A stretch of 64,000 bases of DNA. Source: JAIYDQ01 sp034408855 (GTDB taxonomy: Bacteria > Planctomycetota > Planctomycetia > Pirellulales > Pirellulaceae). The stretch covers positions 1 to 64,000 of the forward strand of contig JAWXCK010000253.1 in assembly GCA_034408855.1 (NCBI GenBank), read 5' to 3'. Position numbers and translations under genes: made by a program. How positions within the stretch are numbered: position 1 is the first letter of the stretch; the number at the start of each line of letters is the position of its first letter. The notes under the pieces were generated by a model. The model worked only from the letters and a program-made list of their open reading frames with translations. It was not told the DNA's origin and ran no database searches. Of this stretch, positions 8,428 through 17,450 are shown in pieces.

Positions 8428-10104
8428 TCAGTTGCGTGCGGATGGACCGTAGTTTTCTTGAGACGATTCCAACAACTGTGCAATCAAAGGCAACAGTTGC
8501 TTCTTGCGGCTGACAATGTTCGCTAGTTCATAAAGATTCTTATCGAGTCGCGGATAATTGATTTCATCCCAGGCTTCAGAATCGTGTGACAACAGGAGTA
8601 AACTACCGTTGCTTACAATGTCGGTGACCAGCAGCGCGGAAAAATTCAGTTTGCGATGCTCGGCCAGTTTTTGAAGAGCCGCCAGAAGCTCATCTTTACG
8701 ATTCCAAAAAAGGTCGAAACCGTTCTCTTCGATCTGCGAAATTGAAAATCGCTGCGCTCCCTCGGTAAATTCCTTACAGTCTTCAATAATTACCTCATCC
8801 GGCGTACACGAGCGGAGTGCCGATCCAATCTCGAAGAATTCCTGGGCATACTGTTCGAGGTTGCATTCGCAGATCGATCGGAGCCATTTTAGCGTTTCGC
8901 GATCGACGTCCGTCGTCGTCGGCGATCGAAGAAAAAGCGTATCGGAGATGATTCCCGACGCCATGCACAACGCCATTCCTGCCGTCGGTTGAATTCCCGA
9001 CGCGCGAAATTGTCTGGCAACGAGCGTGCAAGTTGAACCGACCGGCTCGTTAATAAATCGAATCGGTTGTGTCGACTTGAGTCCTCCGCCGAGGCGATGG
9101 TGATCGAGGACTTCGAGGATCTCCGCATCCTCGGCCCCGACAACGGCCTGACTGAGCTCATTATGATCGACCAAAATCAGCTTCGGTTTCGGAGGGTTCA
9201 ACAAATCGGACTTTGACAGTACACCGATCAATCGTTGCTCGTCATCAACCACCGGAAAAATGGGCTCCGACGATCGGTCGACCATTGCTCTCGCATCGGC
9301 AACTGGTTGCTTAGCCGAAATAGATGTAAACTGTCGATCGATGGCCGAGTCGATGAACTGAGACGATTTAATGCGCATCGTCGTCGTCGCGGTATCGAAA
9401 GGGCTTCGAATGATCGAAACGTTTTTGATCTTCGCAAGACTTACCAGTCCGGGCGACAATTCATAGTCCCCAGTCACAACAATGCCCCGCACGCCTTGCT
9501 CGATGGCCGGCAAGTGAATCGTCGGACGATCACCGCTAACGACCAGTACCCGTTCGGCAGGAAATCGATTCATACGTTTCGTAAAACCATCGGCACTCAT
9601 CGCACCGACCATTACTAACAACTCGTTGGCGTCATCCGGATTCACTTGGTTTTGAAACGTACCACCGAGGACGTCGCAAATTCTCGACAAGCTAGAATTA
9701 ACGGTTCTCGATCGAACGGAATCTTCGTCGCCTTGGAAAATCAATTCCATGAGGTCGAGCAGCGAAAGGATTCCGACAACCTTGTTTTCGTCGTCAACAA
9801 CCGGGATCGCACGAAGTTCATGCGCCTTCATTCGCTGATAGACTTGGTAGAAAACATCTCCACAGCGCGCGGTAATAACGTTTCGCTGACAAACGTCCTC
9901 GGCTTCGGGGCGAACGTCCATAACGATTCGCGGAGCCGAGATTTTGCATCGGCGAAGCACGTACTCGGTTCGCTTGTTGGGCGTGCCACAGCATGCTGCG
10001 ATAGCCGTTGGACGGGTCGTTCGCTGGAGAAGATCGGCATACGCGATCGCCGAACAAATCGCATCCGTATCGGGATTTTTATGCCCGAAGACTAAGACAG
10101 TCAT
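8428..10104 (-). CDS. Manganese-dependent inorganic pyrophosphatase with CBS and DRTGG domains
   Basis: A protein of 558 residues, against about 310 for a plain family II pyrophosphatase. The N-terminal DHH part has GHKNPDTDAICSAIAY. The metal-site motifs LVDHNELSQ and LDHHRLGGG come after a long insert holding CBS sequences (HELRAIPVVDDENKVVGILSLLDLM and later PIFPVVDDEQRLIGVLSKSDLL) and a DRTGG-like segment between them. CBS-containing pyrophosphatases of this layout are known to be controlled by adenine nucleotides. It hydrolyses PPi to phosphate in the cytoplasm. It starts 20 bases after rho and is probably co-transcribed. Confidence 0.88.
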   Translation of the reverse strand: MTVLVFGHKNPDTDAICSAIAYADLLQRTTRPTAIAACCGTPNKRTEYVLRRCKISAPRIVMDVRPEAEDVCQRNVITARCGDVFYQVYQRMKAHELRAIPVVDDENKVVGILSLLDLMELIFQGDEDSVRSRTVNSSLSRICDVLGGTFQNQVNPDDANELLVMVGAMSADGFTKRMNRFPAERVLVVSGDRPTIHLPAIEQGVRGIVVTGDYELSPGLVSLAKIKNVSIIRSPFDTATTTMRIKSSQFIDSAIDRQFTSISAKQPVADARAMVDRSSEPIFPVVDDEQRLIGVLSKSDLLNPPKPKLILVDHNELSQAVVGAEDAEILEVLDHHRLGGGLKSTQPIRFINEPVGSTCTLVARQFRASGIQPTAGMALCMASGIISDTLFLRSPTTTDVDRETLKWLRSICECNLEQYAQEFFEIGSALRSCTPDEVIIEDCKEFTEGAQRFSISQIEENGFDLFWNRKDELLAALQKLAEHRKLNFSALLVTDIVSNGSLLLLSHDSEAWDEINYPRLDKNLYELANIVSRKKQLLPLIAQLLESSQENYGPSARN

Positions 10105-10124
10105 CCTTCAACCAATCTATAACA

Positions 10125-11456
10125 CTAGTCCAAGATCTTCGCGTTGGTGATCAGACGCAAGAATTCGTGATTGCTTTTGAATTTTCCAAGCTGAGTCGTG
10201 AGCTGTTCCATCGCATCGACAGGATGCATGGAGTTCAAAGTCCGTCGAATCATGGTGACCGCATGCAACGTTTCAGGATCGTGCAGCAACTCTTCACGGC
10301 GCGTACCAGACTGGCTGATGTCGATCGAGGGCCATACGCGTCGATCGGATAGCTTGCGGTCCAGAACCAACTCCATATTTCCGGTCCCTTTGAACTCTTG
10401 GAAAATGAGTTCATCCATGCGCGAGCCGGTGTCGATCAAAGCCGTTCCAACAATCGTTAGCGAGCCTCCTTCGGCAAATGCACGAGCCGTAGCGAACAGT
10501 TTTTTAGGGATATCCATCGCCTTGATATTCACACCACCCGACATCGTTGGTCCGCTGCCGACCCACTTATTGAAAGCTCTTGCAAGCCGTGTAATCGAGT
10601 CCAACAGCAAGAAAACGTCCTTACCCATTTCGGCTAAGCGTTTGCAACGATCAATTGTCAACTGACTCAATCGAACATGCGAGTCGACATCTTCATCAAG
10701 CGAACTGGCAATGACTTCGCCGTTGACAATATTGCGACGCATGTCGGTAACTTCTTCGGGTCGTTCGTCAATCAAAAGAACCATCAAAGTCACATCCGGA
10801 TAATTCTTCGAAATACCGGCACTGATGTTTTGAAGCATGATCGTCTTACCCGTTCGAGGCGGTGCAACGATCAAAGCGCGCTGTCCACGACCAAGCGGCG
10901 TCAACAGATCGATGACGCGATTGGTGAGCGGCGTCTGGCCTACTTCTAGCTTGAGCCACTTTTCAGGATTGATCGCTGTCAACGTATCAAAGCTTTTGAT
11001 ATTGACGTACTCTTCGGGCTTCATGCCATCGACGTCGAGAATCTCTTTGACACGAGGCCCTTGCTGGCGACGGGCTTGCAGCATATTCGATCGAATCATG
11101 ACGCCTTGTCGAAGACCAAATTTCTCGATCATCGTTCCTGGAACGAACGGATCGGTGCGCTCGCGAGCATAGTTATTCGCCGAGTTTCGCAAGAAGCCAT
11201 ACCCATTTGGATGCATTTCGAGCATCCCGATAAACTCCTTAACGACGTCTTCTTCACCCTCGACCAAGGCGCCTTCAGCGCCTTCAGCAACGATGGGTTG
11301 ACCGTCGGGTCCTAATCGTGGTCCGCTAAAGCCGCGTCGACCGCCGCCGGAGCCTTGTCGAGAGCGGTTGCCTCTCGATCGAGAATTGGGGCCGCTTACA
11401 GCCATGTCGTCAGAACCACCTTGGTATCGCGAACGAAATCGCTTCTTCTTTGGCAT
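10125..11456 (-). CDS. rho: Transcription termination factor Rho
   Basis: 443 residues from the ATG at 11456, where MPKKKRFRSRYQGG begins; an upstream in-frame ATG at 11606 adds 50 residues unlike any Rho. The first 70 residues are basic and Gly/Arg-rich, then acidic. The RNA-binding fold starts near FIGMLEMHPNGYGFLR (about 75-90). Walker A is APPRTGKT at 199-206, followed by LLIDERPEEVTDM and the Q/R-loop regions SGGVNIKAM and GSLTIVGTALI. It is an RNA-dependent hexameric ATPase that ends transcription. It heads the minus-strand run with the pyrophosphatase and hydrolase genes. Confidence 0.96.
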   Translation of the reverse strand: MPKKKRFRSRYQGGSDDMAVSGPNSRSRGNRSRQGSGGGRRGFSGPRLGPDGQPIVAEGAEGALVEGEEDVVKEFIGMLEMHPNGYGFLRNSANNYARERTDPFVPGTMIEKFGLRQGVMIRSNMLQARRQQGPRVKEILDVDGMKPEEYVNIKSFDTLTAINPEKWLKLEVGQTPLTNRVIDLLTPLGRGQRALIVAPPRTGKTIMLQNISAGISKNYPDVTLMVLLIDERPEEVTDMRRNIVNGEVIASSLDEDVDSHVRLSQLTIDRCKRLAEMGKDVFLLLDSITRLARAFNKWVGSGPTMSGGVNIKAMDIPKKLFATARAFAEGGSLTIVGTALIDTGSRMDELIFQEFKGTGNMELVLDRKLSDRRVWPSIDISQSGTRREELLHDPETLHAVTMIRRTLNSMHPVDAMEQLTTQLGKFKSNHEFLRLITNAKILD

Positions 11457-12005
11457 TGAGAGTATCCGAACAGAAACTATCAGCCAGGCATTATTGGCGA
11501 CCCAAAGCGAGAGAGGTAAATGTTCGGTAACGAACCGACAAACTACCCTAACGAGGTCGTTAAAGTTTGCCCGGACAGGGAAATAATGGCTGAGCCAACG
11601 AAGCACTCTTCCGGTTGAGTCAGACCAACAAAAAATTGTCTTAACAAATCAAGAGCATGATCGCCATTGAGCGCGTAATGCAAGCGACTGCTCAGGTGCC
11701 ACTCAACAAATGGTGGCTGCCCTTACTTCATCGGCAACTATTGAGCCGGTCGAGGCAGGGGCAAAGCGGAGTCAGGCGGTCAGCGGCCAGTCGTTGGCGG
11801 CTATTGCCGACACCACAAGAGAGAACTTATGTGTCTGGCGAGATTATTCACTCAAGAGGCCACTCGTGTCAAGCGATCCAACAGAAAATCGCCACTGTTC
11901 TTATCATTTTTTTCAAAAAACTTTATTTATTCCGTTCAAGCGTTACAACTGGAACGGTCGATAAACAGAAGGATACCCGTTTTTCTTGCCACGGAAGGCT
12001 GCGCA
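11457..12005. other. 549-base gap between divergent rho and thioredoxin/YHS-like genes
   Basis: No convincing gene is seen. Open frames here are extensions of the flanking genes, or shadows. The rho side must carry its promoter and leader; Rho leaders often act in autoregulation, but I cannot point to a defined element. An A/T-rich stretch just before the thioredoxin gene (TTTTTTTCAAAAAACTTT near 11910-11927) could be part of its promoter. Confidence 0.4.
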
Positions 12006-13292
12006 ATGCACTCGAATTTCCTTAAGACCCTTGCGATCACACTGGCAATAAGCGTTCTCGGTACGCTCTGGTGCAGCCCGCCGGTGATTGAAGCTTCCGA
12101 GCTCAATTCGACTATTCCTTGGGGTGGCGACTTAGATATCGCTCTTCGACAAGCGTCGCAAACTGGTCAGCCAGTTCTAGTCCATTTCTATAGCGATAAC
12201 TGCGTGCCTTGTAAAATGCTTGACGCCAAGGCCTTCAGAAACCACGCCTTGGGTGCCGCTATGACACGCTCTATCCACCCTGTTAAAATCAATTGTGACC
12301 AGCATCGAGATATCGCGTTGCGCTATGAAATTACTCGATTTCCAACCGATCTTTTCTTGCATCATAGCGGCGAAGAGCTGTACCGAACGGTCAGCCCTCA
12401 GGATCCAGCCGACTATATCAAGCTCCTCGATCGCGTGGCGATGAAGAATCGCGATTTTAGCGCGCCGCGAATGACGAATCTCGCCCAACGCAACCTCGGT
12501 GGCCGATCATCAAAGAATAGTTTCGATACCGCTTCTGCCAAAGATGGCCAGCCTGTTAGCTCGCAAAGCCAGCTTTTTCTTGCCGCTTCGACTGGAAAAC
12601 ATGTCGAACCCCAAGTGAACCAGTTTTGCCTATCTGACCAAAGCACCGAGTCGACTCAGGCAGAAATGATTTCGACTGCCAACGATAGTGTCTTTCAGCT
12701 TGCTTCGCACTCGTCCGAGTCTCGGGAAAATCGCTATCAACGATCGGTGTTCAGCGCGGCATCCAATCCTTCCGCAATGTCAACTCCTACCGCGCCCTCG
12801 ACTCCATCCGACAATGGCAGGTCCGTTCTGGCTGATCCAAGCAGTGCGAACGCATCGGAGTCGATGGCTTCGGTTTCTATGGGCGGTGTTTTTTCCGAAG
12901 ACAACACGCCAGGACTGGACGGCTTCTGCCCAGTTGCTTTGGTCGAGAAAAAATCTTGGGTGCAAGGCAAAGGATCGTTCTCAGTTAGGCATCGCGGTCG
13001 TGTTTATCAATGCGAAAGCGAAGAAGCTCGCGATCGCTTTTTACTAGCGCCCGACCGCTACAGTCCGGTCTTGAGCGGGTACGACATTGTTCACTTTCTC
13101 GAAACCAATCAATTGGTACCGGGCAAACGTGAATTTGGTTGCGAGTTTCAGGGCCGCGTCTTTGTCTTTATGAACGCAACGAATAAAGCCCACTTTGACG
13201 TGCACGCAATTCAGTACGCCCAAAGCTTAGGAGCAACCCACGACGCCGAGCGCGTAGCGAACGGGACTAGCGGTTCTGCAATTCAACGCTAG
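12006..13292 (+). CDS. Secreted thioredoxin-fold protein with C-terminal YHS-like region
   Basis: 428 residues from the ATG at 12006, where a signal peptide begins (MHSNFLKTLAITLAISVLG); the longer frame from 11829 is not believable. The thioredoxin-like domain (about residues 40-145) carries the redox motif CVPC in HFYSDNCVPCKML and the cis-Pro segment ITRFPTDLF. A long Ser/Ala-rich low-complexity stretch follows. The last about 130 residues contain GFCPVALVEKKSW, then HRGRVYQCESEEARDRFL and a second similar unit (FQGRVFVFMNATNKAHF), which resembles paired YHS domains. It is probably periplasmic. The thioredoxin part may handle disulfides, and the YHS part may bind metal or another ligand. 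Confidence 0.75.
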   Translation: MHSNFLKTLAITLAISVLGTLWCSPPVIEASELNSTIPWGGDLDIALRQASQTGQPVLVHFYSDNCVPCKMLDAKAFRNHALGAAMTRSIHPVKINCDQHRDIALRYEITRFPTDLFLHHSGEELYRTVSPQDPADYIKLLDRVAMKNRDFSAPRMTNLAQRNLGGRSSKNSFDTASAKDGQPVSSQSQLFLAASTGKHVEPQVNQFCLSDQSTESTQAEMISTANDSVFQLASHSSESRENRYQRSVFSAASNPSAMSTPTAPSTPSDNGRSVLADPSSANASESMASVSMGGVFSEDNTPGLDGFCPVALVEKKSWVQGKGSFSVRHRGRVYQCESEEARDRFLLAPDRYSPVLSGYDIVHFLETNQLVPGKREFGCEFQGRVFVFMNATNKAHFDVHAIQYAQSLGATHDAERVANGTSGSAIQR

Positions 13293-13303
13293 TCTTTAGC
13301 AGC

Positions 13304-14128
13304 ATGCCAGAATCCTTGGACGACTATCTAAACGCCGCCGAAACGGCTGCACGCCGCGCCGGTAAAATCCTTGTCGATATGCTTCAAACAGCTATCGTCA
13401 AGGAAAAATCACGCAAAGATCTGGTGACCGATGCGGACGTAGCCGCTCAGCACATTATTCATGAAAGCTTGATCGGCCGATTTCCGAGCCACCGATTTGT
13501 CGGCGAAGAGGGAACGCCAGGTAGCGATGGTACCGTTTCCGATCTTATTCCAGACGGCGAATGGTGCTGGGTGGTCGATCCGATCGACGGGACTGCCAAC
13601 TATGTTCATCGCTTACCGAATTTCGCCGTTTCGATCGCGCTGGTTCGCGACGGTCAAACGCATGTCGGAGTCGTCTATGACCCGATGTCGGACGAAATGT
13701 TCTCGGCGATCCTGAATCGAGGTGCGACGCTTAATGGAGAAGCTATTTCTGCCAGCGGTTGCCGCGATATCGAGCAGGCGTTGATCGCAGCCAGCTTCCC
13801 GCCCAATGTTCAACGAACGTCGATCGAGGTCCAGCAGTTTATCGAAGTGTTGGTTCAAGCACAAAGTATTCGCCGCCTTGGATCGGCCGCCTTGAATCTC
13901 TGCTTCGTCGGCTGCGGTCGATTGGACGGTTACTGGGCTGGTAAAGTCCGCTCATGGGATATCGCCGCCGGTGCATTGATCGCGACCGAAGCCGGGGCGT
14001 GCTTAACTTCTCGAGATGGCACTCCATTTTCGCTCAGTCGAGGTGATCTGACCGTTGCAGCTTCCGATTCGCTCCATCGTCAGTTGCTCGCTTGCTTGAA
14101 TGTGCACGTGCAATCAGCCGAAGGCTGA
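13304..14128 (+). CDS. Inositol monophosphatase family protein
   Basis: A protein of 274 residues with the Mg-binding motifs of the IMPase/SuhB family: EE at 68-69 (FVGEEGTPG), DPIDGT at 92-97 and the late WDIAAG segment. It dephosphorylates inositol phosphate or a related phosphomonoester; a role like SuhB in rRNA transcription is possible but not shown. It starts 11 bases after the thioredoxin/YHS-like gene, so the two are probably co-transcribed. A 20-base-arm palindrome lies downstream, before the convergent aminotransferase gene. Confidence 0.88.
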   Translation: MPESLDDYLNAAETAARRAGKILVDMLQTAIVKEKSRKDLVTDADVAAQHIIHESLIGRFPSHRFVGEEGTPGSDGTVSDLIPDGEWCWVVDPIDGTANYVHRLPNFAVSIALVRDGQTHVGVVYDPMSDEMFSAILNRGATLNGEAISASGCRDIEQALIAASFPPNVQRTSIEVQQFIEVLVQAQSIRRLGSAALNLCFVGCGRLDGYWAGKVRSWDIAAGALIATEAGACLTSRDGTPFSLSRGDLTVAASDSLHRQLLACLNVHVQSAEG

Positions 14129-14219
14129 TCAGGGATTTGCTCAAAAACAACTTCCGAATATTTCCACAATCGATGGCGAACGTAACCGTAAAGCGCTCGT
14201 GACTAGTCTGGATTGTTCA

Positions 14220-14276
14220 TAACCCGACGCGTAAGCGAGAGAGCTGAGTAAAATCCCTCGCTAATGCGTCGGGTTA
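14220..14276. repeat. Family B palindrome (TAACCCGACGCG)
   Basis: Arms TAACCCGACGCGTAAGCGAG (14220-14239) and CTCGCTAATGCGTCGGGTTA (14257-14276) pair with two mismatches around a 17-base loop. The element sits between convergent genes and could stop transcription in both directions. Only one copy is in the window. Confidence 0.7.
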
Positions 14277-14298
14277 CGAAAACGAAGCGACATTCGCA

Positions 14299-15456
14299 TT
14301 ACGACTGCCGATAGGCTTCACCCAGAAGCTGTGCCGCCGTTTCAATCTCTTGATCGGTCGTATTCCAACCGACACTCACTCGGACGGTCGCTGACGCAAC
14401 TTCTATCGAAACACCGATCGCATGATACGGAGTCGCTTGATAGCTTCGCTCTGACGGAATGACGTGCGGGATAGCAAGTCCAAGATACAATTCCGGGACG
14501 CGGCGAAGCAATGCCAGGGCGGATCGATCCTTCATAACGATACTGACGGTATTAGGTAATCGATTCCTTGGATGACCATGAACGGCAAATGTCTCTTCAG
14601 CGACTTGTTCGAGTTGCGATACGAAACTATTCGAAAGCATCGACAATCGCTCCGCCGAATCATCGCCAGCCGATTTGACTAACTGCGCTGCAACACCAAG
14701 TCCAACAATCGCTGGGATGTTTTCCGTACCAGGACGAATCCCACCTTCTTGCCATTCTCCGTGCAAAATACTTTCGATAGACGTTCCATTTTTCACGAAC
14801 AATGCGCCGCCCCCTTTGGGAGCATACATCTTGTGTCCTGATAGCGACAGCAAATCGACGCCTAGCGATTCAACATCGACGGGAATTTTTCCCATTGCTT
14901 GAGTCGCATCGGTGTGAAATGCCGCTTGCTTGGGTCGTGCAAGGCGAGTCATGCTGGCGATATCTTGGATCGTCCCGATATGCTCGTTGGCCAATTGGAT
15001 ACTAATCAGACGTGTCCGTTTTCCGATCGCTAATTTCAATTCGTCGAGGTCGATCGAGCCGTCGGAGCGGCAAGCCAGCCTTGTGATTTCCCACCCCTGC
15101 GTCTCGAGATATTCGGCAGTACGAGCTACAGCCGCGTGCTCGATGTTGGAAATAATCATCTGCGGCTTCGATCGACTATTCGGTTTCTTAACTACCGCTC
15201 GCGCATAGCCGAGCAATCCAAGATTGATGCTTTCTGTTCCCCCCGAAGTAAAGACAATTTCCGAGGGCATGCAGTCGAGCATGATCGAAACATTGTTTCG
15301 GGCGTCTTCGATCGCTTCTTCGCTGGCACGACTCAACCAGTGCGGGTTTCCAGGGACCGCAAACATTTCACTCAGGAACGGCGTGATCGCTTGCCGAACG
15401 GCGCCAGCCGGCGGCGTGGAAGCATTGTAATCGAGATAGATGGAACGCTTGGTCAA
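14299..15456 (-). CDS. Class V aminotransferase, cysteine desulfurase-like but lacking the catalytic Cys
   Basis: A protein of 385 residues with the overall pattern of NifS/IscS: LDYNASTPP at the start, SGGTESINLGL, HTDATQAMGKIPVD, the PLP lysine Lys209 in SLSGHKMYAPKG, and RPGTEN at 241-246. In the loop that normally reads SxGSAC(T/H)SG it has GLAIPHVIPSERSYQ (residues 326-340). The position of the sulfur-carrying cysteine falls at Ser335, and no Cys occurs in the last 250 residues. It may not be a desulfurase at all, and could act as a lyase or transaminase. It follows surE with a short gap and is probably co-transcribed with it. Confidence 0.75.
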   Translation of the reverse strand: MTKRSIYLDYNASTPPAGAVRQAITPFLSEMFAVPGNPHWLSRASEEAIEDARNNVSIMLDCMPSEIVFTSGGTESINLGLLGYARAVVKKPNSRSKPQMIISNIEHAAVARTAEYLETQGWEITRLACRSDGSIDLDELKLAIGKRTRLISIQLANEHIGTIQDIASMTRLARPKQAAFHTDATQAMGKIPVDVESLGVDLLSLSGHKMYAPKGGGALFVKNGTSIESILHGEWQEGGIRPGTENIPAIVGLGVAAQLVKSAGDDSAERLSMLSNSFVSQLEQVAEETFAVHGHPRNRLPNTVSIVMKDRSALALLRRVPELYLGLAIPHVIPSERSYQATPYHAIGVSIEVASATVRVSVGWNTTDQEIETAAQLLGEAYRQS

Positions 15457-15460
15457 GGCA

Positions 15461-16249
15461 TTACGCTTTATTGCGAAGTGTGAGCGGCCAACATGCCATT
15501 TCCTGGAGCATGGCGGACTTCGTTAAGTCAAACTGGAGTGGCGTGATCGTAACGTGCCCCAATGCTAACGTACTGATATCGGTAGCATGCTCGGTGACTT
15601 TCGGAGCGACATCGTTGGCCGACCAATAATAGTCGCGTCCCTTTGGATCCTGACGCTTGATATAGTTTTGACCGTAACGCCAAAATCCAAGCGGAACAAG
15701 ATGGACTTCGGGTGCCGCTCCCGATCGATGCTTTTCCGTCGCCGCCGTCGGGATGTTTATGTTGAATAGCCCGGAACGATCACTGGCGTTCTGTAAAATT
15801 TGCTCGATGAGCTTCGTTGCGATATCTGCTGCGGCATCAAAATGATTGTGCGGGTCGTATTCCAAGGATACCGCAATACTTGGAATACCAAAGAAGGCAC
15901 CTTCAATGGCAGCCGCAACGGTTCCTGAATAAAGGACGTTGATGCCTGCATTGAGCCCGTTGTTGATTCCGCTAACAACCAAATCGACCTTTCCACCGGC
16001 CAGCTCGCATACGCCAAGCTTGACACTATCCGCAGGCGAACCGTCGACTGCCCAGCCACGCAGCTCGTCGTTGTCGTCGAAGATTTTTTTGCAAGTCAGC
16101 GGCGTCAAATAAGTAATCGAATGTCCAACGCCGCTCTGCTCGGTCGCTGGTGCTACCACAATGACTTCGCCAAGTCGTCTTAGGGCCTTGGCCATCGCCG
16201 TCAGTCCGGGCGCATAGATACCGTCGTCGTTCGCTAAAAGAATTCGCAT
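15461..16249 (-). CDS. surE: 5'-nucleotidase SurE
   Basis: 262 residues from the ATG at 16249 (MRILLANDDGIYAPGL), the family start; ATGs at 16258 and 16306 add unneeded residues. The metal site is formed by the Asp pair in NDDG, Ser in VVAPATEQSGVGHSIT, and Asn in VVSGINNGLNAG. It removes phosphate from nucleoside 5'- and 3'-monophosphates and needs a divalent metal. Here it lies next to the aminotransferase class V gene, not in the usual pcm-nlpD context. Confidence 0.92.
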   Translation of the reverse strand: MRILLANDDGIYAPGLTAMAKALRRLGEVIVVAPATEQSGVGHSITYLTPLTCKKIFDDNDELRGWAVDGSPADSVKLGVCELAGGKVDLVVSGINNGLNAGINVLYSGTVAAAIEGAFFGIPSIAVSLEYDPHNHFDAAADIATKLIEQILQNASDRSGLFNINIPTAATEKHRSGAAPEVHLVPLGFWRYGQNYIKRQDPKGRDYYWSANDVAPKVTEHATDISTLALGHVTITPLQFDLTKSAMLQEMACWPLTLRNKA

Positions 16250-16353
16250 AACATTCATCGAAAGGGAAAATCGATCGGAACCAGTAGGAGAACTGGGTAT
16301 TACCAATCGATGAATGTACTCGATTGTGCTATTTTCAAATAGTCGGCGTTTCG

Positions 16354-16380
16354 CCCGCCCGCTAGCGCCGTCGGCTCACT
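16354..16380. repeat. Family A element half (GCTAGCGCCGTCGGCTCAC)
   Basis: CCGCTAGCGCCGTCGGCTCAC matches, in reverse complement, the motif at 59266 and resembles those at 37, 20093 and 32914. It lies between the GT9 gene end and surE, without a clear second arm. Confidence 0.55.
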
Positions 16381-16414
16381 TTTGTGGAAAATAACGTAAC
16401 TTGAGACAGTCGAA

Positions 16415-17440
16415 CTAGGCGGCGACCGATTTCGAAGCGACATCCAGACATCGCTCGATGACGTCCGAAACTTGTATTTCTTGCATCGCGTCATTGGTCG
16501 TGTGGCGTCGATACTTGCTGTCGCCAGCATCATAGCGGCACTGCAGCGGTCGGTGCATCGAACCGTACGGCCCGCAATATTCTGCTCGCGTCGTACCAAA
16601 CATCGCAACGCATGGTGTTCCGACGGCGACTGCCATATGCATTGGACCCGTATCCGAGCCGATGTACATTCGGCTGCGTTTGAGAAGTCCCGATAGCGTC
16701 ATCAGCGACGTATCCGGCGCTAAGCACGTTGCCCGTGGCGTCGCAGAAACGATCGTCTCGGCCAGCATCCGTTCGTCCTGATTGCCCCAAACCACAAGCG
16801 AACGAAGTCCGGTTGTTTCGTAGAGTTTCTTGGCAAGCGTACTGTAGCGATCAACCGGCCAGCGCTTGCTCGCCCAACTCGCACCGGGGTTAATGATTGC
16901 AAAGCCTTGCACAAAGAGATTGAGTTCGCAAAGTATTTTTTCAACTTCTAAGCCGATCGACCGAGGCTCGTTCCACCCGAAGCGAACGTGCGGCGAAAAG
17001 ATGCCTAGCGGTTGAAGCAATTCAAGTTGACGGTCGACAAGATGGGTCGACGATGGCGAAACCGCTTCGTGATAGAGTCGCCACGCTTGTTCGCGAGCCT
17101 GCCCTTTTGCAAAGCCAATGCGATGTTTGGCACCGGAAAGCCAACCGATGACTCCGCTTTTGAACAGTCCCTGTGGATCGATACTGATATCGATTTTAAG
17201 AGATCTCAACTGTTGTCGCAGCCCGATGATTTCGCGAGGTCGCGAAAGAAATCCTTTGCGAATTCGAATCACTTGGTCAATCGCAGGATGGTGTTTTAAA
17301 AGCGAATCGACGCCGCAGTCGACGATCCACGTAAGTTTCGATTGTGGCCAATGTTCTTTGAGTGCTACCGCTAACGGCAACGTCTCCATGCAATCGCCAA
17401 TGGCACTTAGTCTTGTAATCAATAGATTGGGTTTCATCAT
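16415..17440 (-). CDS. Glycosyltransferase family 9 (heptosyltransferase-like)
   Basis: A protein of 341 residues of the GT9 family, GT-B fold, which in Gram-negative bacteria adds ADP-heptose to the LPS inner core. The N-terminus has LLITRLSAIGDCMETLPL, the acceptor-side motif. The C-terminal half has INPGASWASKRWP and the donor-site motif GSDTGPMHMAVAVGTPCVAMFG. The real sugar donor is not known in this lineage. It follows the LptE-like gene by 10 bases in a run recO - bamD-like - lptE-like - GT9, which supports a surface polysaccharide or LPS role. Confidence 0.87.
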   Translation of the reverse strand: MMKPNLLITRLSAIGDCMETLPLAVALKEHWPQSKLTWIVDCGVDSLLKHHPAIDQVIRIRKGFLSRPREIIGLRQQLRSLKIDISIDPQGLFKSGVIGWLSGAKHRIGFAKGQAREQAWRLYHEAVSPSSTHLVDRQLELLQPLGIFSPHVRFGWNEPRSIGLEVEKILCELNLFVQGFAIINPGASWASKRWPVDRYSTLAKKLYETTGLRSLVVWGNQDERMLAETIVSATPRATCLAPDTSLMTLSGLLKRSRMYIGSDTGPMHMAVAVGTPCVAMFGTTRAEYCGPYGSMHRPLQCRYDAGDSKYRRHTTNDAMQEIQVSDVIERCLDVASKSVAA

Positions 17441-17450
17441 CGGAGTCTAG

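Noticed and set aside
11457..11606. A 50-residue extension of Rho
   Set aside because: The extra residues do not resemble Rho; the basic MPKKKRFRSRY start at 11456 is a better fit.
14422..14475. A double frameshift destroying the Cys loop of the desulfurase-like gene
   Set aside because: Reading the other two frames gives no SxGSAC-type loop, so a simple frame error does not restore it.
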